A DNA stretch of 64,000 bases, from the NCBI GenBank assembly GCA_900465675.1, contig UBJR01000024.1, positions 1-64,000 on the forward strand. The letters are read 5' to 3'. Position numbers and translations under genes: made by a program. The DNA comes from Hyphomicrobiales bacterium. GTDB lineage: Bacteria; Pseudomonadota; Alphaproteobacteria; Rhizobiales; Rhizobiaceae. The notes beneath the pieces are model-generated. The model saw nothing but the letters and a program-made list of their open reading frames with translations, made no database searches and had not been told where the DNA came from. Every line of letters begins with the position of its first letter. Within the stretch, counting starts at the first letter, position 1. Shown here one piece after another: positions 1 to 8,418 of this stretch.

Positions 1-49
1 CTACTGCGAGAGCAGCAGCGGAGCCGAGAAGAAGGCTCTTGATTGTCAT
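1..49 (-). CDS. Outer-membrane porin, N-terminal fragment (signal peptide only)
   Basis: Only the first 16 codons lie in the window; the gene runs off the left edge. They read MTIKSLLLGSAAALAV, a basic n-region plus Ala/Leu-rich core typical of a Sec signal peptide and very like the opening of rhizobial RopA-type porins. A strong GGAGG Shine-Dalgarno lies at 56-60, seven bases before the ATG. The porin assignment rests on the signal peptide alone and is from memory of the family; other exported proteins could start this way. Confidence 0.55.
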   Translation of the reverse strand, partial: MTIKSLLLGSAAALAV

Positions 50-542
50 TGGTGACCTCCAATTCAAAGTTTCGATCGGGTCTGGGATTTTTCGCCGTTA
101 GAGCAGCGTTCCCTGCCCCATCCCCATGTTTCAAGAAGTCGGACGATCAACCGCCCTCGCTTCCGAGGTTGAAAATACAAGACGCCGTCCGTCACGCAAT
201 CACCAACTGCCTCCTTTGTGCTGTTTGCATCTGCCTTCACAGACCCCTGTTGCTCAAAGGACACAAAATCGACATACGCCCCGCCGGCTTCTTTATACTT
301 CGTTAAGAAACGCCCGGTTTTGCAGGGGTTTAGCGGCATCACACATGTGGATGAACCGGCGTTATGTGCCGCAATGATACCGATTTTCCGCCGGATTCGG
401 GGCTTTCGGCACATCTTGCTTGTCGTGCCGGAGGATTTGGTTTGCGCCGATGACCAGAGATGGAGGCTCGTGAATCACATCCAGCCTGCGGTGATTCCCA
501 TTTTTGATTCTGCGGGGAACTGAATTCGATTCCATTTGAACG
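50..542. other. Gene-free leader between porin start and tRNA-Ser terminator
   Basis: About 490 bases with no convincing coding frame: the short frames on both strands lack good ribosome binding sites and resemble no family. It should hold the porin promoter and 5' leader on the minus strand. Rhizobial porin mRNAs may have long leaders, but I see no recognisable riboswitch or sRNA here. Confidence 0.5.
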
Positions 543-576
543 GCAAAACGCCCGATGCGGATTCGCAGCCGGGCGT
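543..576 (-). terminator. Rho-independent terminator of tRNA-Ser
   Basis: On the minus strand, downstream of the tRNA 3' end, ACGCCCG and CGGGCGT form a 7-bp stem with a further inner TGCG/CGCA pairing, followed directly by TTTT. Position and polarity fit termination of the tRNA transcript. Confidence 0.7.
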
Positions 577-613
577 CACAAACGAAATGCTGAATGATCT
601 TTTTTGGGAAGGA

Positions 614-703
614 TGGCGGAGAAGATGGGATTCGAACCCACGATACCCTCTCGGGTATACTCCCTTAGCAGGGGAGCGCCTTCGACCACTCGGCCACCTC
701 TCC
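614..703 (-). tRNA. tRNA-Ser (anticodon GCT)
   Basis: The minus strand folds as a class II tRNA of 90 nt. The acceptor 5' strand GGAGAGG pairs with CTTCTCC (one G-T wobble), followed by discriminator G and an encoded CCA. The anticodon stem CTCCC/GGGAG holds the loop CTGCTAA, giving anticodon GCT, which reads AGC and AGU. A long variable arm (TATACCCGAGAGGGTATC) identifies serine, and the T-loop is GGTTCGAATCC. No duplicated tRNA 3' end or integrase was seen nearby, so it does not look like an occupied attachment site. Confidence 0.97.
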
Positions 704-788
704 GGTTGGGAGCCTGATAGAGTCATTCGACTGGTGAATCAAGCGCTATTTCGGCTTTTCACAGTCGAGACCACAGGGCACCCGGTCT

Positions 789-2006
789 TTATGCCAGGAG
801 CTGCTTCAGATCGGCAGCACCGTCGGCCAGAATGGCCTTGTCCGGATTGATTCCGCTCTCCAGCATCTTCTTGCCTGTCACATAGGCCTTGGCGTCGTTG
901 ATGGCGTCGACGGCGATGAACTGGCCCTTGCGGAAGTACCAGATGGAATGCGCGCCTTCGCGAGCGCCCGGGCGCAGCAGCGTTTCGTCGTAGCCGAGGT
1001 TGAAACCGGCGATCTGCAGCTTCACGTCATACTGATCCGACCAGAACCACGGCTTCGGATCATAGGCTGCGTTACCGCCGGCAATCACCGCAGCGGCGGC
1101 ATCGGCCTGGTCGACGGCGTTCTGTACCGATTCGAGTCTGATCTTGCCGCCCTGCCACGGGAGCACGGCGCAATCGCCCGCTGCATATATGGAGGGGTCG
1201 GAGGTGCGGGCAAACTCGTCGACGATGATTCCATTGGCGACATCGAGGCCTGCTTCCTTAGCAAGCTGGTCATTCGGGACGACGCCGATGCCAACGATGG
1301 CGAAATCGATGTCGATCACCGACCCATCGGACAGCTCGGCGCCGACAACACGGCCGTCCCGGCCGATCAGATGCTTCAATCCGGTCTTTTCGCGGATCAC
1401 CACATCGTGGGTTTCGTGGATGACACGAATGATGTCGGCGGTCTCCTTGGCAGCGACGCGCTGCAGGATTCGGTCGGCCATCTCGATGACGGTGACTTCA
1501 AGGCCGAGATGACGGGCGACAGCCGCCGCTTCGAGGCCGATATATCCGCCGCCTATAATAAGGACACGGCGGCCGGGGCGCATTTCGCCGGCAAGCAGGT
1601 CGGCATCGCGCTTGTCGCGGGCGACATAGACGCCTTCGAGATCGCCGCCGATGGCTGCCGGCAGCTTGCGCGGCGTCGAGCCGGTCGTCAGCGCCAGCGT
1701 TCCATATTCTATAGAGGAGCCGTCCTGCAGCAGCACCTGCTTGGTGTCGCGCTTGATCTGCTCGACCCAGGTGGAGAGGCGAATCTCGACATTATTGTCC
1801 GGGTACCACTGCTCCGGGCGAAACAGCAGGCGATCGAAGCTCATCTCGCCGAGCAGGTATTTCTTGGACAGCGGCGGACGCTGATAGGGCAGCACATCCT
1901 CGGCGCCGAGTATGGTGATCGGGCGCGTGTCCTTGAGGGCGCGGAGTTTCGCAGCCATGGCGAAGCCTGCCTGCCCTGCGCCTATGATTACCAGTCTGTC
2001 CGTCAC
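789..2006 (-). CDS. NAD(P)H-dependent ferredoxin reductase-like FAD oxidoreductase
   Basis: A 405-residue flavoprotein of the rhodocoxin/putidaredoxin reductase type, which passes electrons from NAD(P)H through FAD to a small [2Fe-2S] ferredoxin. The N-terminal FAD motif is IIGAGQAGF, a second Rossmann motif IIGGGYIGLEAA near residue 150 binds the nicotinamide cofactor, and YAAGDCA near 270 is the second FAD contact. A C-terminal reductase domain follows. The start is GTG with a GGGAG site just upstream. No ferredoxin or P450 gene is adjacent, so the partner is unknown. It is separated by 77 bases from the inositol-related gene upstream and may be transcribed with it. Confidence 0.88.
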   Translation of the reverse strand: MTDRLVIIGAGQAGFAMAAKLRALKDTRPITILGAEDVLPYQRPPLSKKYLLGEMSFDRLLFRPEQWYPDNNVEIRLSTWVEQIKRDTKQVLLQDGSSIEYGTLALTTGSTPRKLPAAIGGDLEGVYVARDKRDADLLAGEMRPGRRVLIIGGGYIGLEAAAVARHLGLEVTVIEMADRILQRVAAKETADIIRVIHETHDVVIREKTGLKHLIGRDGRVVGAELSDGSVIDIDFAIVGIGVVPNDQLAKEAGLDVANGIIVDEFARTSDPSIYAAGDCAVLPWQGGKIRLESVQNAVDQADAAAAVIAGGNAAYDPKPWFWSDQYDVKLQIAGFNLGYDETLLRPGAREGAHSIWYFRKGQFIAVDAINDAKAYVTGKKMLESGINPDKAILADGAADLKQLLA

Positions 2007-2083
2007 TGTCCCGCTCCCTGCATTCGTTGTTGGGGCGAGAGGTAGTCCCCGCCCCTTGCGCCGTCAACCGGAAGCGAATCTCT

Positions 2084-3199
2084 TCAGTCGATCTCGATCC
2101 AGCGGCGCTCGTGAAACGACTGTGCCATGGCGTGAACAGACTTCTCTATCCTAAGACCGTCTTCGAATGTCACCAAGGACGACGGCTCGCCCGAAATGGC
2201 GCGGATCAGTTCGCGGCATTCGATGATCTTCAGATCGTTGAAGCCGAGGCCGTGGCCCGGTGCGGGAATGAAGCGGTCATAGGGCTGATGCGCCGGAGCC
2301 GCGAGAATCTTGCGGTAGCCCTGTTCCGTGCCGCGTCCCGTCGCCTGATAGAGGTCGAACTCGTTCATCCGCTCCTGATCGTAAGCGATCGAGCCCTTCG
2401 AGCCATAGATCTGCAGCGCGATACGGCCCTTGCGGCCCCAGGCGGCGCGGTTGGCCATCAGCACGGCGGAAATGCCACCACCGAGACGCATCAGCACATT
2501 GGCCGCATCGTGATTCTCGACAGCGCGGCGGCCGCCTTCCTTGACCGGACGATCGGCATAGGGCTTCACCATATCGGTAATGACGGCCTCGACATGGCCG
2601 AAGAGATACCAGAGCAGCGACAGCGGGTGGACGGCGAAATCGTCGAGCGCACCGTAGCCGGCCGAGAGCTCGCTCTTCCAGTAGAAGAAGACATCAGGAT
2701 CGGCCATGAAGTCCTCGTCCATCTCGACGCGGATATGGTTGACGGTGCCGATAGCACCTTCCTCGATCAGCGTCTTGATATGCCGCATGATCGGGTTCTG
2801 GATATAATTGTAGCCGAGCACGGCGACCTTGCCCGATGCCTTGGCGACGTCGAGCATGCGGCTGGCATCCTTATAGGCAGGTGCCATCGGCTTTTCGCAC
2901 CAGACATGCTTGCCCGCTTCAAGCGCTGCAATCGCCATTTCGGCGTGAAACTGATTGGGCGTCGTCACCGAGACGACGTCGACCTCAGGATCCGATATCA
3001 GCGTCCGCCAATCGGCGGTCGCCTTCTCGAAGCCGAATTCGGAGGCGCGCGAGCTGGCGAGATCGGGGTTGGCTTCGGCGAGATGCACGAGGCGCGGCCG
3101 CTCCACATCGCCGAAGACGGTCTTGACCGCATTCCAGGCCAGCGCGTGGCACTTGCCCATATAGCCGGTACCGATCAAACCTATGCCAAGTGGCCTCAT
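2084..3199 (-). CDS. Gfo/Idh/MocA oxidoreductase, probable inositol dehydrogenase (IolY-like)
   Basis: A 371-residue NAD(P)-dependent sugar/inositol dehydrogenase. The N-terminal Rossmann motif is GLIGTGYMG, the family EKP signature appears as WCEKPM near residue 95, and the DDFAVHP stretch near 185 supplies the catalytic Asp/His pair expected in the C-terminal domain. It is divergent from iolR across about 210 bases. In Sinorhizobium meliloti a homologue in this position next to iolR (SMc01163, which I recall being called iolY) has been tied to scyllo-inositol use. That assignment is from memory; the sequence itself shows only the family. Products would be inososes that enter the adjacent iol pathway. 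Confidence 0.85.
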   Translation of the reverse strand: MRPLGIGLIGTGYMGKCHALAWNAVKTVFGDVERPRLVHLAEANPDLASSRASEFGFEKATADWRTLISDPEVDVVSVTTPNQFHAEMAIAALEAGKHVWCEKPMAPAYKDASRMLDVAKASGKVAVLGYNYIQNPIMRHIKTLIEEGAIGTVNHIRVEMDEDFMADPDVFFYWKSELSAGYGALDDFAVHPLSLLWYLFGHVEAVITDMVKPYADRPVKEGGRRAVENHDAANVLMRLGGGISAVLMANRAAWGRKGRIALQIYGSKGSIAYDQERMNEFDLYQATGRGTEQGYRKILAAPAHQPYDRFIPAPGHGLGFNDLKIIECRELIRAISGEPSSLVTFEDGLRIEKSVHAMAQSFHERRWIEID

Positions 3200-3376
3200 T
3201 TTGCGTATCCTCCTCCGAAAGCGAGGCGATTTTTGGAATATTTAGATCATTTTGACAAGATGCTAATGTTGCGACATTTGCGGCATCATTGTTCATTTCA
3301 TGTCTAAAATACTGAAAATTCAGCGAATTAAAAACAATTAGAAACGCCGGGAGAAATCATCTATGGTGCGAAATAT

Positions 3377-3390
3377 GGAATATATGTTTC
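3377..3390. promoter_or_regulatory. Candidate IolR operator upstream of iolR
   Basis: GGAATATATGTTTC lies about 20 bases upstream of the iolR ATG. It matches GGAA-N6-TTCC except for one base (TTTC), the motif I recall for S. meliloti IolR, and sits inside a wider imperfect palindrome. It would allow autorepression and control of the divergent dehydrogenase. This is inference from motif similarity. Confidence 0.4.
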
Positions 3391-3408
3391 ATTTCTTGGA
3401 TTGCCTGC

Positions 3409-4284
3409 ATGGATAACGACGCCAAAGCGCAGACGCGCGTACCCCGCGATTTCGAGAGTCTGCGCAGCACGATCATCGAGCGGAAGGTGAGCATGCCGAA
3501 GCGCCTGGCGCAGGTCGCCGCCTTCGCGCTCAGCAATCCAGATGAAATCGCCTTCGGCACGACGGCCAGCATCGCCGCGGCCTCCGAGGTTCAGCCATCG
3601 ACGCTGGTGCGGCTTGCGCATCATCTCGGATACGAGGGCTTTTCGGATCTGCAGAGCATTTTCCGCGAGCGGCTGCGCGACCGGACGCTGAGCTATGAAG
3701 AGCGTCTGGTAACATTGGAGCAATCCGGCGGTGACGATGAGGACGCCAATCTGCTGTCGGGCTTCATCGGTGCGGCCAGCCAGTCGATCAACCGCATGGC
3801 TTCGACGGTGCAGAGCGAGACCTTCACCAAGGCGGTGGATATCCTGGCAAGCGCCGAGACGATCTACCTGATCGCCAAGCGCCGCTCCTATCCGCTCACG
3901 GCGCATATGACCTATGCCTTCTCGAAGCTCGGCATCCGCCACCAGATCGTTGCGTCGCCGAATGGCGTCGATCCTGAGATGGTGCAGTTTGCAACGCCGA
4001 GAGATGCAGCGATCGCGGCGAGCTTCTCGCCCTATGCGGCCGACAGCCTGTCACAGGCCGAAGCGCTTGCCGATCGTGGCGTGCCTGTCGTTGCCATCAC
4101 CGATTCGGCCTTTTCACCACTGGCATCACGCGCAACCTGCTGGTTCGAGGTGGCGGAGGCGGATTTTGCCGGATTCCGGTCGCTGTCGGCGTCGATGGCG
4201 CTGACCATGGCATTGCCGGTGGCGATCGCCGAGCGCAGGCGCAAGACACAGAGCCAAAAGCCGTCGAAAAGCAAAATGGAATAA
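3409..4284 (+). CDS. iolR: MurR/RpiR-family repressor of inositol catabolism
   Basis: A 291-residue regulator. Residues about 15-90 form the RpiR helix-turn-helix (SIAAASEVQPSTLVRLAHHL is the recognition region). Residues about 130-265 form a SIS sugar-phosphate-binding domain (ETIYLIAKRRSYPLTAHM, then VVAITDSAFSPLA). It lies immediately upstream of iolC on the same strand. In S. meliloti the RpiR-like IolR represses iol genes and is relieved by an inositol-derived intermediate; position and family support the same role here. The stop codon is embedded in a perfect GGAA-N6-TTCC palindrome that probably is the iolC operator. Confidence 0.92.
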   Translation: MDNDAKAQTRVPRDFESLRSTIIERKVSMPKRLAQVAAFALSNPDEIAFGTTASIAAASEVQPSTLVRLAHHLGYEGFSDLQSIFRERLRDRTLSYEERLVTLEQSGGDDEDANLLSGFIGAASQSINRMASTVQSETFTKAVDILASAETIYLIAKRRSYPLTAHMTYAFSKLGIRHQIVASPNGVDPEMVQFATPRDAAIAASFSPYAADSLSQAEALADRGVPVVAITDSAFSPLASRATCWFEVAEADFAGFRSLSASMALTMALPVAIAERRRKTQSQKPSKSKME

Positions 4285-4291
4285 ATATTCC
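4278..4291. promoter_or_regulatory. Perfect IolR-type operator overlapping the iolR stop codon
   Basis: GGAATAAATATTCC is a perfect 14-base palindrome of the form GGAA-N6-TTCC, 86 bases upstream of the iolC start. Its TAA is the iolR stop. A weaker copy, GGAACCGTTGTTTC, sits at 4308-4321. Together they look like a two-site operator for iolCDEB. Confidence 0.6.
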
Positions 4292-4307
4292 GAATTGACA
4301 ACAAGAC

Positions 4308-4321
4308 GGAACCGTTGTTTC
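4308..4321. promoter_or_regulatory. Second, imperfect IolR-type site before iolC
   Basis: GGAACCGTTGTTTC has the GGAA-N6-TTTC form also seen upstream of iolR. It is 30 bases, about three helical turns, from the start of the perfect palindrome, which would put both on one DNA face. Confidence 0.35.
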
Positions 4322-4376
4322 ATTATTGCCAATTCGCGGACATTTCAGACCGCATAAAAATGAGCGGGAGGACAAT

Positions 4377-6311
4377 ATGGTAGAATCGAATCCGGGTGCG
4401 CAGCCCGAGGCATCTCTCGATGTGATCACCATCGGCCGTTCCTCCGTTGACCTTTATGGCCAGCAGATCGGCACGCGGCTTGAAGATATCGGCTCCTTTG
4501 CGAAATCCGTTGGCGGCTGCCCGGCGAATATCGCCATCGGCACGGCGCGGCTCGGGCTGAAGTCGGCGCTGATAACCCGCGTCGGCAACGAGCAGATGGG
4601 CCGCTTCATCATCGAGCAGTCGGCGCGTGAAGGCGTCGAGACCAAAGGCATCAAGACCGACAAGGAGCGGCTGACGGCGCTCGTTTTGCTCGCCGTCGAG
4701 GCCGAAGGCGTTTCGCCGATGATCTTCTACCGCTCCGACTGCGCCGACATGGCGCTGGAGGAAAGCGATGTCGATGAGGACTTCATCAAGTCGTCGCGCG
4801 CGGTTCTGGTTTCCGGCACGCATTTTTCCCGCCCGAACACCGAGGCAGCACAGCGCAAGGCGATCCGGATTGCCAAGGCGAGCGGCCGCAAGGTGATCTT
4901 CGACATCGACTACCGCCCGAATCTCTGGGGCCTCGCCGGCCATGCCGAGGGATTCGAGCGCTATGTGAAGTCAGACCGTGTCTCCTCGAAGATGAAGGAG
5001 ACGCTGCCGGATTGCGATCTGATCATCGGTACCGAAGAGGAAATCCTGATCGCTTCGGGCGCTGATGACGTGCTCGGCGCGCTCAAGGAAATCCGCCGGA
5101 TGTCGCCCGCCACCATCGTGCTCAAGCGCGGCGCCATGGGCTGCATCGTCTATGACGGCCCGATCAGCAACAATTTGGAAGACGGTATTGTCGGCGAAGG
5201 TTTCCCGATCGAGGTGTTCAACGTGCTTGGCGCCGGCGACGCCTTCATGTCCGGCTTCCTGCGCGGCTGGCTGAAAAATGAGCCGCTGAAGACCTGCGCC
5301 ACCTGGGCCAATGCTTGCGGCGCCTTTGCGGTGTCCCGCCTGCTCTGCTCGCCGGAATATCCGACCTGGGCCGAGCTCGATTTCTTCCTGAAGAAGGGCA
5401 GCGAACACCGGGCGCTGCGCAAGGACGAGGCGATCAACCACATTCACTGGGCCTCCACCCGCAAGGGCGACATTCCGCTGCTGATGGCGCTGGCGATCGA
5501 TCATCGCTCGCAGCTCACCAGCGTCTGCGACGAGCTCGGCGTCGATTACAAGAAGATCGTCGCCTTCAAGCGGCTGGCTGTCGAGGCCGCCGCCCGGGTT
5601 GCCAACAATCGCAGCGGCTATGGCATGCTGATCGACGAGCGCTTCGGCCGCGATGCCTTCTTTGACGCCGCGACCAAGAATTTCTCCTGGATCGGCCGTC
5701 CGGTCGAGCTGCCGGGTTCGAAACCGCTGCGCTTCGAATTCAGCCAGGACATCGGCTCGGAGCTCGTCGAATGGCCGCTGAACCATTGCATCAAGTGCCT
5801 GTGCTTCTATCACCCCGATGATCCGGCAGAGCTGAAGCTCGAGCAGCAGGAAAAGCTGCGGACGCTGTTCGAAGCCGCCCGCAAGGTGGGCCGCGAACTG
5901 CTGGTCGAGATCATCGCCAGCAAGAACGCACCGCTGACCGACGATACCGTTTCGACGGCGATGGAAGAGCTCTATGCGCTCGGCATCAAGCCGGACTGGT
6001 GGAAGCTGGAGCCGCAGGCATCGAGCGCCGCCTGGAAGAAGATCGATGCCGTCATTGCCAAAAATGATCCATGGTGCCGCGGTATCGTGCTGCTCGGGCT
6101 GGAGGCGCCGGCCGACGAATTGCTCAAGGGCTTCGAGGCGACACTCGCCGCCCCGTCGGTCAAGGGCTTTGCCGTCGGACGCACGATCTTTGCCGATGCG
6201 GCACGCGGCTGGCTGTCGGGCAAGATGAATGACGAGGATGCGATTTCCGACATGGCGGGCCGTTTCCGCCAGCTGACCGAGGCCTGGCTGAAGACGCGAG
6301 GGCTGAACTGA
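4377..6311 (+). CDS. iolC: 5-dehydro-2-deoxygluconokinase fused to DUF2090 aldolase-like domain
   Basis: A 644-residue two-domain protein. Residues about 15-335 are a PfkB-type sugar kinase: the substrate-side motif GGCPANIAIGTARLG and the ATP-side signature NVLGAGDAF (N282-F290; D288 is the expected catalytic base). It phosphorylates 5-dehydro-2-deoxygluconate. Residues about 350-640 are DUF2090, a TIM-barrel, class I aldolase-like domain (IKCLCFYHPDD, DWWKLEP). This domain may do the next step, cleaving the product to malonate semialdehyde and dihydroxyacetone phosphate, since no separate iolJ is seen. I chose ATG 4377 over an ATG 17 codons upstream because GGGAGGAC lies just before it. Confidence 0.93.
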   Translation: MVESNPGAQPEASLDVITIGRSSVDLYGQQIGTRLEDIGSFAKSVGGCPANIAIGTARLGLKSALITRVGNEQMGRFIIEQSAREGVETKGIKTDKERLTALVLLAVEAEGVSPMIFYRSDCADMALEESDVDEDFIKSSRAVLVSGTHFSRPNTEAAQRKAIRIAKASGRKVIFDIDYRPNLWGLAGHAEGFERYVKSDRVSSKMKETLPDCDLIIGTEEEILIASGADDVLGALKEIRRMSPATIVLKRGAMGCIVYDGPISNNLEDGIVGEGFPIEVFNVLGAGDAFMSGFLRGWLKNEPLKTCATWANACGAFAVSRLLCSPEYPTWAELDFFLKKGSEHRALRKDEAINHIHWASTRKGDIPLLMALAIDHRSQLTSVCDELGVDYKKIVAFKRLAVEAAARVANNRSGYGMLIDERFGRDAFFDAATKNFSWIGRPVELPGSKPLRFEFSQDIGSELVEWPLNHCIKCLCFYHPDDPAELKLEQQEKLRTLFEAARKVGRELLVEIIASKNAPLTDDTVSTAMEELYALGIKPDWWKLEPQASSAAWKKIDAVIAKNDPWCRGIVLLGLEAPADELLKGFEATLAAPSVKGFAVGRTIFADAARGWLSGKMNDEDAISDMAGRFRQLTEAWLKTRGLN

Positions 6312-6327
6312 GAATTTGAGGATTAGA

Positions 6328-6367
6328 CCCCTCCTGGCCCTCTCGATTCGATGAGGGCCAGGAGGGG
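6328..6367. repeat. Perfect 15-bp stem hairpin between iolC and iolD
   Basis: The arms 6328-6342 and 6353-6367 are exact reverse complements around a 10-base loop. There is no T-tract after the hairpin, so it may stabilise or process the mRNA rather than fully terminate it. The core sequence differs from the elements in the next two gaps. Confidence 0.8.
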
Positions 6368-6397
6368 AAAAGTTAGAGCAAGGTTCGGGAGGACCCG

Positions 6398-8248
6398 ATG
6401 GGTAAGACAATCCGTTTGACGATGGCGCAGGCTGTTGCGCATTTCCTGAAGAAGCAGATGACCGTCGTCGACGGCAAGAAGGTGCCGATCTTCGGCGGTG
6501 TCTGGGCGATCTTCGGCCATGGCAACGTCGCCGGCATGGGCGAAGCGCTCTATCAGGTGCGCAGCGAACTGCCGACCTACCGCGCCCATAACGAGCAGGG
6601 CATGGCGCATGCGGCGATCGCCTATGCCAAGGCGAGCTTCCGCCAGCGCTTCATGGCCTGCACGACCTCGATCGGCCCCGGCGCACTCAATATGGTGACG
6701 GCCGCCGGTGTCGCGCATGTCAACCGTATCCCGGTTCTCTTCCTGCCCGGCGACGTCTTCGCCAATCGCGCGCCGGATCCGGTGCTGCAGCAGATCGAAG
6801 ACTGGGGCGACGGCACGGTCTCGGCCAACGACGCCTTCCGCCCGGTTTCGCGCTATTTCGACCGCATCACCCGCCCCGAGCAGATCATCTCGGCGCTGAA
6901 GCGCGCCATGCAGGTGCTGACTGATCCGCTGGATTGCGGCCCGGTGACGCTGTCGCTCTGCCAGGATGTGCAGGCCGAAGCCTTCGACTATCCGGAAAGC
7001 CTGTTCGAAGAAAAGGTGTGGGCCGTCAGGCGTCCGCAACCTGATGCCGACGAGCTTGCCTCGGCCATCGCGCTGATCAAGGCATCGCAGAAGCCGGTGA
7101 TCATCGCCGGCGGCGGAGTGCTTTATTCGCAGGCGACCAAAGAACTTGCCGCCTTTGCAGATGCGCACGGTGTTCCCGTCGTGCTGACACAGGCCGGCAA
7201 GTCGGCGATCGACGAGCGGCATCCGCTGGCACTCGGTTCGGTCGGCGTCACCGGAACCTCGGCCGCCAATGCGATTGCCGAGGATACCGATCTCATCATC
7301 GCCGTCGGCACCCGATGCCAGGACTTCACCACCGGCTCCTGGGCGCTCTTCAAGAATGACGGGCTGAAGATGCTCGGCCTCAATATCGCGGCCTACGACG
7401 CCTACAAGCATGATGGCCAGCCGCTGGTCGCCGATGCGCGTGAGGGCCTGAAGGCGCTGTCAAAGGGTCTTTCCGGCTGGAAGGCGCCGGCAGCACTTGC
7501 CGAGAAGGCGACGAAGGAAAAGAACGTCTGGATGGAGGCCGCCAGCAAGGCGATGGCGTCCACCAATGTGGCGCTCCCCTCCGACGCCCAGGTGATCGGC
7601 GCCGTGACGCGCTCGTTCGAGCTCGAAAAGGCGATCGGCCTTTGCGCCGCGGGCGGTCTTCCTGGCGAAATGCACAAGCTCTGGCCGGCAACGGCACCGG
7701 GCAGCTATCACATGGAATATGGCTTCTCCTGCATGGGCTACGAGATCGCCGGTGGCCTCGGCGCCAAGATGGCGCATCCCGAGAAGGACGTCGTCGTGAT
7801 GATCGGCGACGGTTCCTACATGATGCTGAACTCGGAGCTGGCGACATCGGTGATGATGGGCGTCAAGCTCAACATCGTGCTGCTGGATAATCGCGGCTAC
7901 GGCTGCATCAACCGGCTGCAGATGGCAACCGGCGGCGCCAACTTCAACAATCTGCTGAAGGACTCCTATCACGAGGTCATGCCGGAGATCGATTTCCGCG
8001 CGCATGCCGAAGCGATGGGGGCGATTGCCGTCAAGGTCGCGTCGATCGCCGAGCTGGAGAAGGCGATCGCCGATTCGAAGAAGAACGACCGCACCTCGGT
8101 CTTCGTCATCGATACCGATCCGCTGATCACCACGGAAGCCGGTGGCCATTGGTGGGATGTCGCCGTGCCTGAAGTCAGCCCGCGCGATCAGGTCAACAAG
8201 GCGCATGCGGCCTATGTGAAGGCACGTCAGGCGCAGCGGGCTGGTTGA
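6398..8248 (+). CDS. iolD: 3D-trihydroxycyclohexane-1,2-dione acylhydrolase (ring-opening)
   Basis: A 616-residue thiamine-diphosphate enzyme that hydrolytically opens the inositol ring dione to 5-deoxy-glucuronate. The N-terminal pyrimidine domain has HNEQGMAHAA with the cofactor-activating Glu at residue 66. The C-terminal domain has the ThDP/Mg motif starting GDGS at 470-473 and ending in DNRGYG. Length matches the IolD family. It follows iolC by 86 bases, which hold a strong hairpin, and a GGGAGGA-type ribosome site precedes the ATG. Confidence 0.95.
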   Translation: MGKTIRLTMAQAVAHFLKKQMTVVDGKKVPIFGGVWAIFGHGNVAGMGEALYQVRSELPTYRAHNEQGMAHAAIAYAKASFRQRFMACTTSIGPGALNMVTAAGVAHVNRIPVLFLPGDVFANRAPDPVLQQIEDWGDGTVSANDAFRPVSRYFDRITRPEQIISALKRAMQVLTDPLDCGPVTLSLCQDVQAEAFDYPESLFEEKVWAVRRPQPDADELASAIALIKASQKPVIIAGGGVLYSQATKELAAFADAHGVPVVLTQAGKSAIDERHPLALGSVGVTGTSAANAIAEDTDLIIAVGTRCQDFTTGSWALFKNDGLKMLGLNIAAYDAYKHDGQPLVADAREGLKALSKGLSGWKAPAALAEKATKEKNVWMEAASKAMASTNVALPSDAQVIGAVTRSFELEKAIGLCAAGGLPGEMHKLWPATAPGSYHMEYGFSCMGYEIAGGLGAKMAHPEKDVVVMIGDGSYMMLNSELATSVMMGVKLNIVLLDNRGYGCINRLQMATGGANFNNLLKDSYHEVMPEIDFRAHAEAMGAIAVKVASIAELEKAIADSKKNDRTSVFVIDTDPLITTEAGGHWWDVAVPEVSPRDQVNKAHAAYVKARQAQRAG

Positions 8249-8274
8249 AGATTTCGAGAACTTAGAGCGCGTAG

Positions 8275-8387
8275 CCCCCTCATCCGCCCTTCGGGCACCT
8301 TCTCCCCGAGGGGAGAAGGGAACAGAGGCAGCGCTGCAAATCCCCTTCTCCCCTCGGGGAGAAGGTGGCGGCAGCCGGATGAGGGGG
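8275..8387. repeat. RIME-type intergenic mosaic palindrome (iolD-iolE gap)
   Basis: A 113-base element bounded by perfect 12-bp inverted ends, CCCCCTCATCCG and CGGATGAGGGGG. Inside are two hairpins, each with a 10-bp CCTTCTCCCC/GGGGAGAAGG stem (298-319 and 344-365 past 8000). This is the architecture of Rhizobium-specific intergenic mosaic elements. A second copy lies at 18524-18630. Confidence 0.9.
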
Positions 8388-8418
8388 CCACGGCCACCAA
8401 TCTACGAGGAGAATACCA

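Noticed and set aside
614..703. tRNA-Ser as an integration site for a genomic island
   Set aside because: No integrase, no duplicated tRNA 3' end and no composition change were seen on either side.
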